DNA of 64,000 nt from Caulobacter vibrioides (GTDB taxonomy: Bacteria; Pseudomonadota; Alphaproteobacteria; Caulobacterales; Caulobacteraceae). The notes under the pieces were generated by a model. It ran no database searches, was not told where the DNA came from, and saw nothing but the letters and a program-made list of their open reading frames with translations. Numbering within the stretch: the stretch's first letter is position 1; each line of letters starts with the position of its first letter. Positions 1-8,489 of the stretch are shown one piece after another. The position numbers and the translations under genes were made by a program. The DNA lies in NCBI GenBank assembly GCA_001449105.1, contig LNIY01000001.1, positions 186,001-250,000 of the forward strand, written 5' to 3'.

Positions 1-148
1 CATGTGGCGGCTGTGGGACGGCATCGACGCCTCCTACCAGTTGTCGGTGCCCTATCTGGCGCGGACCGTGCGGCTGCCGCCGACCGAAACGGCCGACGCC
101 CCGATGACCGACACCCGCACCCTGGTCTTGGCGGGCGGGGTGTCATGA
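1..148 (+). CDS. DUF4255 (Pvc16/Afp16-type) eCIS cap protein, C-terminal fragment
   Basis: Only the last 48 or so codons are in the window, with the first full codon at base 2 and the stop at 146-148. The visible tail contains LWDGID, then a Y-x-LSVPYLARTV stretch, which resembles the C-terminus of DUF4255 proteins. In Afp and PVC particles these cap the distal end of the sheath and tube. The position, immediately before the sheath and tube genes, fits that role. The stop overlaps the next start as ATGA at 145-148, so it belongs to the same operon. The family call rests on a short fragment plus context. Confidence 0.6.
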   Translation, partial: MWRLWDGIDASYQLSVPYLARTVRLPPTETADAPMTDTRTLVLAGGVS

Positions 149-987
149 ACGATCTGCTCGAACAGCATCCGCTGGTCTGGGCCGCCCAACGCGCTCCCGA
201 TCGGGTGGTCGCCGTCGGGGTGCTGGGCGTGCGTCCGCTGCTCTATGTGGGCGAAGGCGTCGCGGGCCGCCCGCCCGTCATAGAGGACCTGAGAGTGGTC
301 GCCGTGGGCGCGCCGGAGACGCCGATCTTCCACGCCGAGACCGGCCTCTACGGCTTCCTGCGCCTGCCGCCGGGGCCCCGGCGCATCGAGATTTCCGACC
401 CGGCGCAGCGCTTCATGCCCTGGGCGACCATCGTGCAGGTCCCCGACCGCGCCGCCATCCGCGCGGCCCTGGAGCGCGGCGCTCCGCCGCCTTCCACGCC
501 ACGCCCGGCCCTGATCGACCTGGCCTTGCGCCGCGCGCCCGCGACGGCGCTTCCCCCGGGCCTGACCGCGGTGTGGGGCGTGGTGCGCGAGACGACCGGC
601 AAGCCCGTCCCCCTGGCGCGGATCTCCTGCGCCACGGCCGGCGGCGGCGAGGTCGTGGCCTATTCGGCGCGCGACGGCGCCTATGTGCTGGTGCTGCCCG
701 CCGAGAAGCCCAGCTCCCTGGCCGAGCCGCCCAAGTTCGTCTTCCCCCGCGCCCTTGCCCTGCACGCGCCCAAGGCGGCCCTGGCGGCGGCGATGGCGGG
801 ACAAAGCTTCGTCGGCGCCATGCCCGCCGACCTCGACGACCTCAACCTCACCGATCCCGCCGGACCGTTCCTGGCGCGCAATCACCGACTTCGGAACTTG
901 GCCGGCGCAGTGCTGGCCGGTCCCCACCCCGACCTGCCCGTTCAGGCCGGCCAACGCACCCGCTGGGACATCGAGCTCCTGCCCTAG
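145..987 (+). CDS. eCIS-associated protein with carboxypeptidase-regulatory-like beta-sandwich
   Basis: This 280-aa protein has no known enzymatic motif. Residues about 185-230 read as a carboxypeptidase-regulatory-like or transthyretin-like beta-sandwich: AVWGVVRETTGKPVPLA is followed by a YSARDGAYVL strand pair, the usual 'G-V-V-D-x-x-G-x-P-L' opening of that fold. The N-terminal half may hold a second such unit (residues about 60-100, ending in YGFLRLPPG). The start at 145 was chosen because ATGA overlaps the upstream stop, and the first in-frame methionine further upstream (base 4) lies inside the previous gene. It sits between the cap and first sheath genes, so an accessory structural role is likely. 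The exact role is unknown. Confidence 0.6.
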   Translation: MNDLLEQHPLVWAAQRAPDRVVAVGVLGVRPLLYVGEGVAGRPPVIEDLRVVAVGAPETPIFHAETGLYGFLRLPPGPRRIEISDPAQRFMPWATIVQVPDRAAIRAALERGAPPPSTPRPALIDLALRRAPATALPPGLTAVWGVVRETTGKPVPLARISCATAGGGEVVAYSARDGAYVLVLPAEKPSSLAEPPKFVFPRALALHAPKAALAAAMAGQSFVGAMPADLDDLNLTDPAGPFLARNHRLRNLAGAVLAGPHPDLPVQAGQRTRWDIELLP

Positions 988-1008
988 CCCCCTAGAGGAG
1001 ACGCGTGC

Positions 1009-2877
1009 ATGCCCGAGTACCTATCGCCTGGCGTCTATGTCGAAGAGACCAGCTATCGCGCCAAGTCCATCGAGGGCGTGGCCACCTCGACCGCCGGTTT
1101 CGTCGGCCAAAGTCGGTTCGGCCCGACCGCCGGCGCACCGACCCTGGTGACGAGTTTCGAGGACTACCAGCGCTATTTCGGCGACGACGCCGACCTGCTG
1201 CTGGGCGGTACGCCGACGATCAACCACCTGGCCCACGCCGTGCGCCTGTTCTTCATGAACGGCGGCGCCCGCGTCTATATCAGCCGTATCGCCAACCCTC
1301 CCGGCGGCGGGACCCTCGACGACATCACGGCCGCCTCGGCGCCCCTGGTCACCTCGGCCGGGAACGTCGTGCTGCGCGCCCGCTATCCCGGCCTGGCCGG
1401 CAATCTGCGCCTGCGCGCCCAGGCCTTGCGCAGCGGCAACCTGCGCGTCGTGCAGGGCGGAACCGCCACGGTCACCGGCGTCCAGCCGGGCGACGTCCTG
1501 GAGGTCTCCACCGGCACGGCGGCCAAGAACCGCATCGTGCGCGGCAGCACAGCGCCCGCCGGCTCGCCCGGCGATCTCCTGACCACCGACCCGGCCCAGT
1601 TGGCCGCCGTGTCGTTCGACAGCAACAACCGGCCGGTGCTCACGGCCCAGACCGGCGTGGTCGACCTTGCGACCGTGACCTTCGCCCAGAAGGTGTCGCT
1701 CTCCCTGTCGGTCGAACCGAACGGCGACGGCACCACCGGCTCGCGGGCCGATGTCCTGCAGAACCTGTCGGCCCATCCCGACAGCGCCCAGTTCGTGGGC
1801 ACGGTCCTGCGCACCGAGGACTGGTCGATCCCCGTCGAGGCGCCGTCCGACCGGTCCAACCGCATCTGGTTCGACATCCCAGCGCTGTCGGACACAGCCA
1901 CCGACCGCGCGGAGTTCGCCGCCGGCCTGCTGCGCGCCCTGGTCGACGGCTCGCCCTTCGCCCTGACCGGCGGCGGCGACGGGATCGCCGCCACGGCCAC
2001 CGTCTTCTCCGGCGGCGGCAGCGGGCACGACGCCAGGGGCCTGGCGGCCCTGGCCGACCGGGACGACATCGCCATCGTCGCCGCGCCCGGTTCGGCCGCC
2101 CTGGCCGACGCCGACGATCGCCAGGCGGTGCGCGACGCCCTGATCGCCCACTGCACCAGCCTGAAATACCGCTTCGCCGTTCTGGCCGGGGACCAGGGGG
2201 CCGACGCCTCCTCGATCCGCGAGGTGCGCGGCGTGCACGATTCCAGCTACGCGGCGCTCTACTATCCCTGGCTGGTGGTCCCCGCGACCAGCGGCCCGCG
2301 CGACACCATCCAGCTGTCCCCCGAGGGGGCGGTGATCGGGGCCTATGCCCGCACCGACATCGAGCGCGGCGTCCACAAGGCCCCCGCCAACGAGACCGTG
2401 TTCGGCGCCCTGCGGTTCAGCCGCAGCGTCAACAAGGGCGAGCAGGACGTGCTGAACCCCGAGGGGATCAACTGCCTGCGGTTCTTCGAGGGACGCGGCA
2501 ACCTGATCTGGGGCGCGCGCACCATGAGCAGCGACCTGGAATGGATCTATGTCAACGTCCGGCGGCTGTTCATCTATCTGGAGCACTCGATCGACCGAGG
2601 CACCCAGTGGGCCGTGTTCGAGCCGAACAACGAGCAGCTGTGGCTCAAGATCCGGCTGACCATCGAGAGCTTCCTCTACGACGCCTGGCGTAGCGGCGCC
2701 CTGATGGGGACCAAGCCCGAGCAGGCCTATTTCGTCCGCTGCGACCGCACCACCATGAGCCAGTCCGACCTCGATAACGGGCGGCTGATCTGCCTGATCG
2801 GGGTCGCCCCGACCAAGCCCGCCGAATTCGTCATCTTCCGCATCGGTCAGTGGACGGCCGAGGCCTCCATCATCTGA
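1009..2877 (+). CDS. Contractile sheath protein 1 (phage tail sheath family)
   Basis: This 622-aa protein forms the contractile outer tube of the injection particle. The N-terminus (PEYLSPGVYVEE, then TAGFVGQS) is the standard opening of tail sheath proteins. The C-terminal 120 residues carry the conserved sheath core: INVRR-like (YVNVRRLFIYLE), WAVFEPNN and a YFVRCDRTTMSQSDLDNG segment ending in an IGVAPTKPAEFVIFRI strand. The start at 1009 is preceded by an AGGAG Shine-Dalgarno at about 995-1000. It is longer than minimal sheaths (about 350-480 aa) because of a central insertion at residues about 130-330 that would lie on the particle surface. It is followed 31 bp later by a tube gene. Confidence 0.93.
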   Translation: MPEYLSPGVYVEETSYRAKSIEGVATSTAGFVGQSRFGPTAGAPTLVTSFEDYQRYFGDDADLLLGGTPTINHLAHAVRLFFMNGGARVYISRIANPPGGGTLDDITAASAPLVTSAGNVVLRARYPGLAGNLRLRAQALRSGNLRVVQGGTATVTGVQPGDVLEVSTGTAAKNRIVRGSTAPAGSPGDLLTTDPAQLAAVSFDSNNRPVLTAQTGVVDLATVTFAQKVSLSLSVEPNGDGTTGSRADVLQNLSAHPDSAQFVGTVLRTEDWSIPVEAPSDRSNRIWFDIPALSDTATDRAEFAAGLLRALVDGSPFALTGGGDGIAATATVFSGGGSGHDARGLAALADRDDIAIVAAPGSAALADADDRQAVRDALIAHCTSLKYRFAVLAGDQGADASSIREVRGVHDSSYAALYYPWLVVPATSGPRDTIQLSPEGAVIGAYARTDIERGVHKAPANETVFGALRFSRSVNKGEQDVLNPEGINCLRFFEGRGNLIWGARTMSSDLEWIYVNVRRLFIYLEHSIDRGTQWAVFEPNNEQLWLKIRLTIESFLYDAWRSGALMGTKPEQAYFVRCDRTTMSQSDLDNGRLICLIGVAPTKPAEFVIFRIGQWTAEASII

Positions 2878-2908
2878 CCGCCCATTCTTCGACTGAAAGA
2901 GACGCGCC

Positions 2909-3364
2909 ATGGCTGTTCAGCGTGACGACCCTTACGGTCCGTTCAATTTCCGCGTGACCATCACCCCCGGCACCGGAGCGGAGATCAAGGCCGCCTTCTC
3001 CGACGTCTCGGGCATGAGCGCCGAGATCACCCACGCCGACTATCGCGTGGGCAGCGATCCGGTGAACCACGTCCGCAAGATCCCGCTGATGAACAAGGCG
3101 GGCGACGTGACCTTCAAGCGCGGCCTGGTCGGCTCGCTTGACCTGTTCCAGTGGCTCAAGGCCGCCAAGGACGGGACCATCGCCGCCAAGGCCAGCATCG
3201 TCATCGAGCTGCTGAGCGAGGATCGCAGCGCGACGGTGGCGACCTGGCAGCTGACCAATGCCCGCCCCCAGAAGTGGACCGGTCCCACCCTGGCGGCCAA
3301 GGGCGCCACGGACGTGGCCATGGAAGAGCTGGTCGTGGTCTGCGAAGACATCGCCTACGCGTGA
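2909..3364 (+). CDS. Tail tube protein 1 (gp19/Afp1-like)
   Basis: This 151-aa protein should form the inner tube rings through which cargo is delivered. Family features are the opening DPYGPFNFRVTI, the G-x-G-A-E-I-K-A-x-F-S-D-V-S-G-M-S motif at about residues 25-42, and the YRVGSDPVNHVRKIP and VTFKRGL segments typical of phage T4 gp19-like and eCIS tube subunits. The length matches Afp1/Pvc1 (about 150 aa). It follows sheath 1 by 31 bp and precedes sheath 2 by 4 bp. Confidence 0.93.
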   Translation: MAVQRDDPYGPFNFRVTITPGTGAEIKAAFSDVSGMSAEITHADYRVGSDPVNHVRKIPLMNKAGDVTFKRGLVGSLDLFQWLKAAKDGTIAAKASIVIELLSEDRSATVATWQLTNARPQKWTGPTLAAKGATDVAMEELVVVCEDIAYA

Positions 3365-3368
3365 CGCC

Positions 3369-5450
3369 ATGGACACCGCCCCCCGAAACGACGGCGGCGC
3401 GTTCACGGGCGCGCCTTACAGGACCGGTTCGCCGCCGGGTCTGTACGAGCAGTTGGCGCGCCCCCAGCGTCCGCGACGGGTGCGGCTGAGCACGGCGGCC
3501 TTCGTCGGCCTGGCCGAGCGCGGCCCGGTCAACACCCCGACGCTGGTCACGTCGATGCCGGCCTTCCGGGCCCAGTTCGGCGCGGCGGCCGGCGGCCTGC
3601 TGTTGCCGCAGGCGGTGGGCGCGTTCTTCGCCAATGGCGGACGCCAGTGCGTCGTCGTGCGGTGCCTGGACGCCGCCAAGGCGCGCACCGCCCGCCTCGC
3701 CCTGCCGGGCCTGACCACCGATGGCGCGATCGCCGCCCGCAACCCCGGCGCCTGGGCCAATCGCCTGAGCCTGCGCACGATGGTGAAGCGACGCGCCCTG
3801 CCCCTGCGGCTGGCCCCGGTCGGCGATCCCGCCTGGCCCGAGGGGGGCCTGATCGCCCCGGCCCATCGCGCCCGGCCCGGCGTCACCCTGCGCCTGGTCG
3901 GCGGATCGCCGCCCACGGGCCTGGTGATCCGCATCGCCGCCGCCGCGACGCCCCGGCGCGGCGTCACCGCCGTGACGCTGGACGCCGCCCTCGCCCCCGC
4001 CTTCTCCGACCCGGCCCTGCTGGCGGGGGCCGAGGAGCTGCTGGTCCGCCTGGACGTCGACCTGGGCGGAACCCTGGTCGAACGCTGGGACGACGCCGCC
4101 CTGCATCCCGATCATCCCGACTTCCTGCCGCGCCTGATCGGCCGCCGCGCCGCCAGCGAGGCCCTGCTGGCGCCCCGCCTGTCGGCCGGCGAGGAGCCCG
4201 ACTCCGCCTGGGGCGACCAGGATGATCCCGCCGGTTCGGAATTCATCCGGCCCAGCCTGCTGCTGCGCGACGTCGCCCTGACGCCCAGCGCCGCCCTGCT
4301 GACGACGCCGGACGGCCTGACGTTCCACGCCCTGGACCTGGTCGCGCCCGACAGCGGCGAGGACGCCCGCGCCACGACCACCCGCGACCACTTCTTCGCC
4401 CCCACGCCGGGCGAGCCGAGCGACGCCGCGAGCGGCCTGCTGACCTTCGCCGATCGCCCGGGCGGCCTGGATGTCCTGGCGGTCTGGGACGAAACCCAGC
4501 CCACCGATCCGATCGCCCTGGTCGCCATGCCCGACCTGCTGCATCCGACCCCGCCGGACGACGCGCCCGAGCCCGCGCTCGCCGACGATACGCCCTGCTT
4601 CGGCGTGTGCGTCCACACGCCCGAGCCGAACGCCTCGGCCGTCCTGCCCTATCCGCAGCTGGGCGCGAGCCTGGACAACCTGCGCACCGCCCAGGACCGG
4701 CTGACCCGGCATTGCGAGGCGACGGGCGGCCGCATCGCCCTGCTGGACCTGCCGCCCGGCCTGGCCGCCGGCGACATCATCGGCTGGCGACGCGCCCTGG
4801 CGTCCGACCGCGCGGCCCTGTTCGCCCCCTGGCTGCGCGCCTCGCCGGTGGGCGATCCCCTGGGCGCGGCGATCGTCGCCCCTCCCTCTGCGGCGGCGGC
4901 GGGGCTGATCGCCCGCGTCGAGGGGCAGGTCGGCGTCTGGGCCTCGCCCGGCGCACAGACCCTGGCGGGCGTCTTCGGCCTGGCCGAGGATCCCGGACTG
5001 CCCGAGGCCGGCTTCCTGCACGCCGAACGCATCGACGTCATCCGCAAGACGGAAAAGGGCGTGCAGCTGATGGGCTCGCGCACCACCGCCCTGGATCCGG
5101 ACTGGACCCACATCAATGTCCGCCGGGTGATCGACTGGCTGAAGGCACAACTGGCGCTGGACCTGACCTGGGCGACCTTCGAGCCGAACAACCCCGCCCT
5201 CTGGCGCGCCATGACGAATACGGCGACGACGCGGCTGCGCGGCCTGTTCGACGCCGGCGCCCTGGCCGGCGACACGGCCGCCCGATCCTATTTCGCGCGC
5301 TGCGACGCCACGACCATGAGCCGGCACGACCTGGACCAGGGCCGGGCGATCATGCTGGTGGGCGTGGCTCCCGCCGTCCCGGCGGAATTCCTGGTCTTCC
5401 GCCTGATCCGCGACGGCGGCGAAAACCCCAGCGTGGGGGCGTTCGGATGA
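3369..5450 (+). CDS. Contractile sheath protein 2, enlarged
   Basis: This 693-aa protein is a second sheath subunit. Residues about 20-60 contain PPGLYEQL, TAAFVGLAERGPVNTP and TLVTS, and the C-terminus repeats the sheath core of the first copy (HINVRRVIDWLK, WATFEPNN, YFARCDATTMSRHDLDQG, GVAPAVPAEFLVFRLI). The start at 3369 lies 4 bp after the tube stop; the reading frame stays open further upstream, but that is inside the tube gene. A large Ala/Pro/Asp-rich insertion at residues about 140-480 makes it bigger than its partner. The Afp and PVC systems also carry several sheath paralogues, of which the longer ones are thought to decorate or join the baseplate end. Which role applies here is not decidable from sequence. 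Confidence 0.88.
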   Translation: MDTAPRNDGGAFTGAPYRTGSPPGLYEQLARPQRPRRVRLSTAAFVGLAERGPVNTPTLVTSMPAFRAQFGAAAGGLLLPQAVGAFFANGGRQCVVVRCLDAAKARTARLALPGLTTDGAIAARNPGAWANRLSLRTMVKRRALPLRLAPVGDPAWPEGGLIAPAHRARPGVTLRLVGGSPPTGLVIRIAAAATPRRGVTAVTLDAALAPAFSDPALLAGAEELLVRLDVDLGGTLVERWDDAALHPDHPDFLPRLIGRRAASEALLAPRLSAGEEPDSAWGDQDDPAGSEFIRPSLLLRDVALTPSAALLTTPDGLTFHALDLVAPDSGEDARATTTRDHFFAPTPGEPSDAASGLLTFADRPGGLDVLAVWDETQPTDPIALVAMPDLLHPTPPDDAPEPALADDTPCFGVCVHTPEPNASAVLPYPQLGASLDNLRTAQDRLTRHCEATGGRIALLDLPPGLAAGDIIGWRRALASDRAALFAPWLRASPVGDPLGAAIVAPPSAAAAGLIARVEGQVGVWASPGAQTLAGVFGLAEDPGLPEAGFLHAERIDVIRKTEKGVQLMGSRTTALDPDWTHINVRRVIDWLKAQLALDLTWATFEPNNPALWRAMTNTATTRLRGLFDAGALAGDTAARSYFARCDATTMSRHDLDQGRAIMLVGVAPAVPAEFLVFRLIRDGGENPSVGAFG

Positions 5451-5929
5451 GCGAAGACGCCCTGCTGACCCGCTTCAACTTCCTGGTCGACATCTACGCC
5501 TCGCAGTATGGCGGCGACACCGGCCTGGCCCAGGGCGCCCAGGGGGCGTTCAGCGAGGTGACCGGCCTCGAGCTGACCCTGGAGCCGGTGACCTTCCGCG
5601 AGGGCGGCTATCACGCCGGGCCGCGGCAGCTGGTCGGCAAGACCACGGCGACGCCCCTGGTCCTGAAGCGCGGCGTCTCGCTGGACGCGGCCTTCTGGGA
5701 ATGGATCGGGCGCTGCACCGACGGCGGCTATCCCCTGCCCTATGTCAGCGGCGCGATCCACATGCGCCCCGCCGACGGCGAGGCGTCCGGCGACCAGGCC
5801 AGCTGGTCGTTCGTCAACGGCATCGTGACCAAGGTCAAATCGGCGGACCTCAACGCCGTCGACCCCAAGGACGCGCCGATCGAGGAACTGCACATCGTCC
5901 ACGAAGGCCTCTCGCGGGGGGCCGCATGA
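5447..5929 (+). CDS. Tail tube protein 2 (gp19/Afp5-like)
   Basis: This 160-aa protein is a second inner-tube paralogue. It contains TRFNFLVDI at the start, then GAFSEVTGLELTLEPVTFREGG and a LVLKRGVSLDAAFWEW segment, the same fold order as tube 1 but divergent in sequence. In Afp/PVC-type particles such paralogues act as the initiator ring between hub and main tube. The ATG at 5447 overlaps the sheath stop (ATGA). It comes right before the CIS-tube/LysM-class gene, the usual order in eCIS loci, which supports a baseplate-proximal role. Confidence 0.88.
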   Translation: MSEDALLTRFNFLVDIYASQYGGDTGLAQGAQGAFSEVTGLELTLEPVTFREGGYHAGPRQLVGKTTATPLVLKRGVSLDAAFWEWIGRCTDGGYPLPYVSGAIHMRPADGEASGDQASWSFVNGIVTKVKSADLNAVDPKDAPIEELHIVHEGLSRGAA

Positions 5930-7209
5930 GCGCCGCCCTCAAACGCGCCAAGCTGACGCCGTACAACACGGCCGGCACGACGCTGCAGACCGACAAGGTC
6001 ATCAAGTTCGACTTCAATCCCGAGACCCTGACCCTGAAGGTGACCACGGGCCAGCAGCAGGATCGCGGCCGCCGTGGACGTCAGCAGGTGCAGAGCGTCG
6101 GCGCCTCATCGGCCACCCTGGCCTTCGAGGCGATCTTCGACACCACCCGTCCCAAGGACAACGACGTGGTCGAGGACGGCGACCTGAACGACGACACCGC
6201 CCTGGACGTGCGTCGCCGCACCAAGCCCATCGCCGACCTGCTGGCGGCCGTCCCCCAGCCCGGCGGCGGGAGCGGCAAAAGCAGCAGCGGCGGGGGTGGC
6301 GGCAAGACCGACAAGTCGCCCTGCCGCGTGCAGTTCCAGTGGGGCAACATCCTGTTCGACGGGGTGATCACCTCGCACCAGGAGACGTTCGACTTCTTCG
6401 CCCCATCCGGCGTGCCCCTGCGCAGCAAGGTCCAGCTCACCCTCAGCGAGCAGAACTTCAACTATGCGGTCGACGCCGACGACCTGTCGCGGGCGACGGC
6501 CGATCCGCCGCCGGCCAACGCCCGCGACGCGGCGACGGCGGCCGACGCAGACAGCCTGTTCGACCTTGGTTCGGGCGAGCTCTCGCTGGGCTTCTCGGCG
6601 AGCGCCAGCTTCGACCTGTCGCTGGACGCCAGCTTCTCGCTCTCGGCCCAGCTGGGCGTGTCCGTCGACTTCGGCGTGTCGCTGGACGCCGGCTTCAGCC
6701 TCGACGCCTCCGCGGCGCTGGACGTGTTCGGCAGCGCGGCGCTGTCGGCTACCAGCGGCGTGTCGGACGTCGGCCAGGCCGGGCTGGGCCGCCTGGCGCC
6801 GCCGGTCCGCGCCCCGGCCGGCGCGACCCAGCCCAGTTCGCCCTGGGCCCCCGACGGGCCAAAGCCGGGCACCTCGGCGGCCGGCCTGGCCAGGACGGTC
6901 AACGCCCTGCGCGCCAGCGGCGCGGCCGGCGGCCGGCCTGGCGGTCCGGCCCCTCCGGGCGGCGCCGGCGGTCCCGCACCGACCGCCCTGCCGGTGCGAG
7001 GCTCACCGCCTCCCGCCCTGCCCCGCGCGCCCATGCCGATCGACGGAACCGTCTATTCCGGCGCCCGGATGACGCCCCAGTCCATCCAGGACGGCCGCCG
7101 CCGGCCCAGTTGGGAAGCCTTGCCCGGAAGGGCGGCGACGCCCATGGCCCGCGCCGCGCCCAGGCATCGATCCGGCGGCTGCGGCTGCCGCCAGTGTCGG
7201 GAGCATTGA
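5926..7209 (+). CDS. CIS tube/LysM-class baseplate protein with repetitive C-terminus
   Basis: This 427-aa protein is the Afp7/Pvc7-type component that glues the tube initiator to the hub. Residues 1-185 match the CIS-tube domain: FDFNPETLTLKV, a TLAFEAIFDTT segment, RVQFQWGNILFDGVI and LRSKVQLTLSEQ. Homologues normally end in a short LysM module. None is visible here. Instead, residues about 216-273 are a repetitive alternating polar/hydrophobic stretch built on S-L-D-A-S-F-S-L-like units, then a long Pro/Ala/Gly-rich linker and a terminal cysteine cluster (GGCGCRQCREH). The start at 5926 overlaps the upstream stop as ATGA. The N-terminal assignment is firm; the C-terminal function is unknown. 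Confidence 0.82.
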   Translation: MSAALKRAKLTPYNTAGTTLQTDKVIKFDFNPETLTLKVTTGQQQDRGRRGRQQVQSVGASSATLAFEAIFDTTRPKDNDVVEDGDLNDDTALDVRRRTKPIADLLAAVPQPGGGSGKSSSGGGGGKTDKSPCRVQFQWGNILFDGVITSHQETFDFFAPSGVPLRSKVQLTLSEQNFNYAVDADDLSRATADPPPANARDAATAADADSLFDLGSGELSLGFSASASFDLSLDASFSLSAQLGVSVDFGVSLDAGFSLDASAALDVFGSAALSATSGVSDVGQAGLGRLAPPVRAPAGATQPSSPWAPDGPKPGTSAAGLARTVNALRASGAAGGRPGGPAPPGGAGGPAPTALPVRGSPPPALPRAPMPIDGTVYSGARMTPQSIQDGRRRPSWEALPGRAATPMARAAPRHRSGGCGCRQCREH

Positions 7210-7212
7210 GCC

Positions 7213-7398
7213 ATGGGCGTCACCATCGGCGAAATCTCCAGCGAGCTCGTGGTCGATCCGTCGAAGGAACGGAGCGGCGGCGGCGAGGCGGGGCCCGCGC
7301 CCGCCCAGGAGGTGCGGGTCGAGGAACTGCGCGCCATCGTCCGTGAACTGCTGGTCGAGGAACTGGAGCGCTACCTGCGCCTGGCGGTGGACCGATGA
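7213..7398 (+). CDS. Small eCIS protein, DUF5908-like
   Basis: This 61-aa acidic protein has a short beta-like opening (VTIGEISSELVV), a Gly/Ala/Pro linker and a predicted C-terminal helix (VEELRAIVRELLVEELERYLRL). Many eCIS loci encode one such tiny DUF5908 protein between the LysM-class protein and the hub, and this is the same slot. It lies 3 bp after the previous stop and its own stop overlaps the hub start (ATGA at 7395-7398). The role is not established for the family; a chaperone or hub-assembly helper is possible. The call is based mainly on size, shape and position. Confidence 0.6.
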   Translation: MGVTIGEISSELVVDPSKERSGGGEAGPAPAQEVRVEELRAIVRELLVEELERYLRLAVDR

Positions 7399-8489
7399 GC
7401 GCCGACGGCGGACAATTCCTGTCCTCGGGCCAGCCCATCTTCAAGGTGGACGGCCGGGAGATCGCCGCGCTCGGCCGAGGCTGCTTCCGCCTGGAGACCC
7501 ACGCCGACGACACGGGCCTGTCGAGCCTGGAAGCCGTCTTCCTGAATCTGGATCGCCCATCCGAGGGCAAGCCCGTCGACTTCCTGTATTTCGACCGCCA
7601 GGTGCTTGACCTGGGCAAGGCCATCGAGATCGCCTTCCAGCCCGCCGGCACGGCCGTCACGGTGTTCAAGGGCGTGATCACCGCCCTGGGCGGCGAGTTC
7701 CCCGAGGCGCGCGAACCCGAGCTGGTGCTCCACGCCGAGGACGCCCTGGCGCCGTTGCGCATGCGGCGGCGCACCCGGGTGTTCGAGAACGCCAGCGACG
7801 CCGACATTCTGCAGCAGGCGGCCTCCGACTCCGGGTTGACCCCCACCGCCCAGGTCGACGGGCCGAGCTACGTGCAGCACCTGCAGGTCAATCAGAGCGA
7901 CCTGGAGCTCCTGCGCGAGCGCGCGGCGGTCAGCGACGGCCTGCTGGTCCTCGACGACCGAGCCCTGACGGTGGAGGCGCGCAGCGCCGCGGCCGATCCG
8001 CCGATCCGCATGTCCAACTACAACGAGCTGCTCCGCTTCACCGTGCTGGCCGACCTGGCCCATCAGCGGACCAAGGTCCGGGTGCACGGCTGGGACGTGT
8101 CGGCCAAGCAGGCGATCCACGAGCAGTCGGGCAGCGACGACGCCCGCGCGGCGGCGGGATCGGGCGGTCGCACGGGACCGGAGATCCTGGCCGACATCTG
8201 GCCGGAGGTCGTCGAGGACCTGCACCTGGAGGCGCCGGCCACGCCGGACGAAGCCCGCGCCCTGGCCAAGGGCGCCATGCAGCGCCGGGCCCGCAACTTC
8301 GTGCGAGGCCGGGGCGTGGCCAACGGCGATCCCAACCTAAAGGTCGGAAGCCGGGTGGAACTGGTCGACATCGGCGCCTTCTTCTCGGGCGTCTACCAGC
8401 TGACCTCGGTCCGGCACGCCTTCGACATGAGCTACGGCTACCGCACCCACTTCGAAGCCTGCCGCGCCGAGCTGGGAGATCCATCATGA
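7395..8489 (+). CDS. Baseplate hub, phage late control gpD / VgrG N-terminal-like
   Basis: This 364-aa protein corresponds to the gp27-like hub under the tube. Typical features are an N-terminal beta-domain (QPIFKVDG), the VFKGVITALGGEF segment, FENASDADILQQAASDSGL at about residues 134-152 (the 'd-sdsdIv-qia-~yGL' signature of the family), the LQVNQSDLELLRERA motif, and a C-terminal GSRVELVDIGAFFSGVYQLTSVRH-type closing domain. The length matches gpD-like eCIS hubs (about 350 aa). The stop overlaps the spike gene start (ATGA at 8486-8489), so hub and spike are separate polypeptides here rather than one VgrG. Confidence 0.87.
   Translation: MSADGGQFLSSGQPIFKVDGREIAALGRGCFRLETHADDTGLSSLEAVFLNLDRPSEGKPVDFLYFDRQVLDLGKAIEIAFQPAGTAVTVFKGVITALGGEFPEAREPELVLHAEDALAPLRMRRRTRVFENASDADILQQAASDSGLTPTAQVDGPSYVQHLQVNQSDLELLRERAAVSDGLLVLDDRALTVEARSAAADPPIRMSNYNELLRFTVLADLAHQRTKVRVHGWDVSAKQAIHEQSGSDDARAAAGSGGRTGPEILADIWPEVVEDLHLEAPATPDEARALAKGAMQRRARNFVRGRGVANGDPNLKVGSRVELVDIGAFFSGVYQLTSVRHAFDMSYGYRTHFEACRAELGDPS

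Noticed and set aside
1021..2910. Long open frames antisense to most genes, for example across the sheath genes
   Set aside because: High-GC codon bias produces open frames on the opposite strand; their compositions are Gly/Arg/Gln-rich with no domains, while the plus-strand frames match known families.
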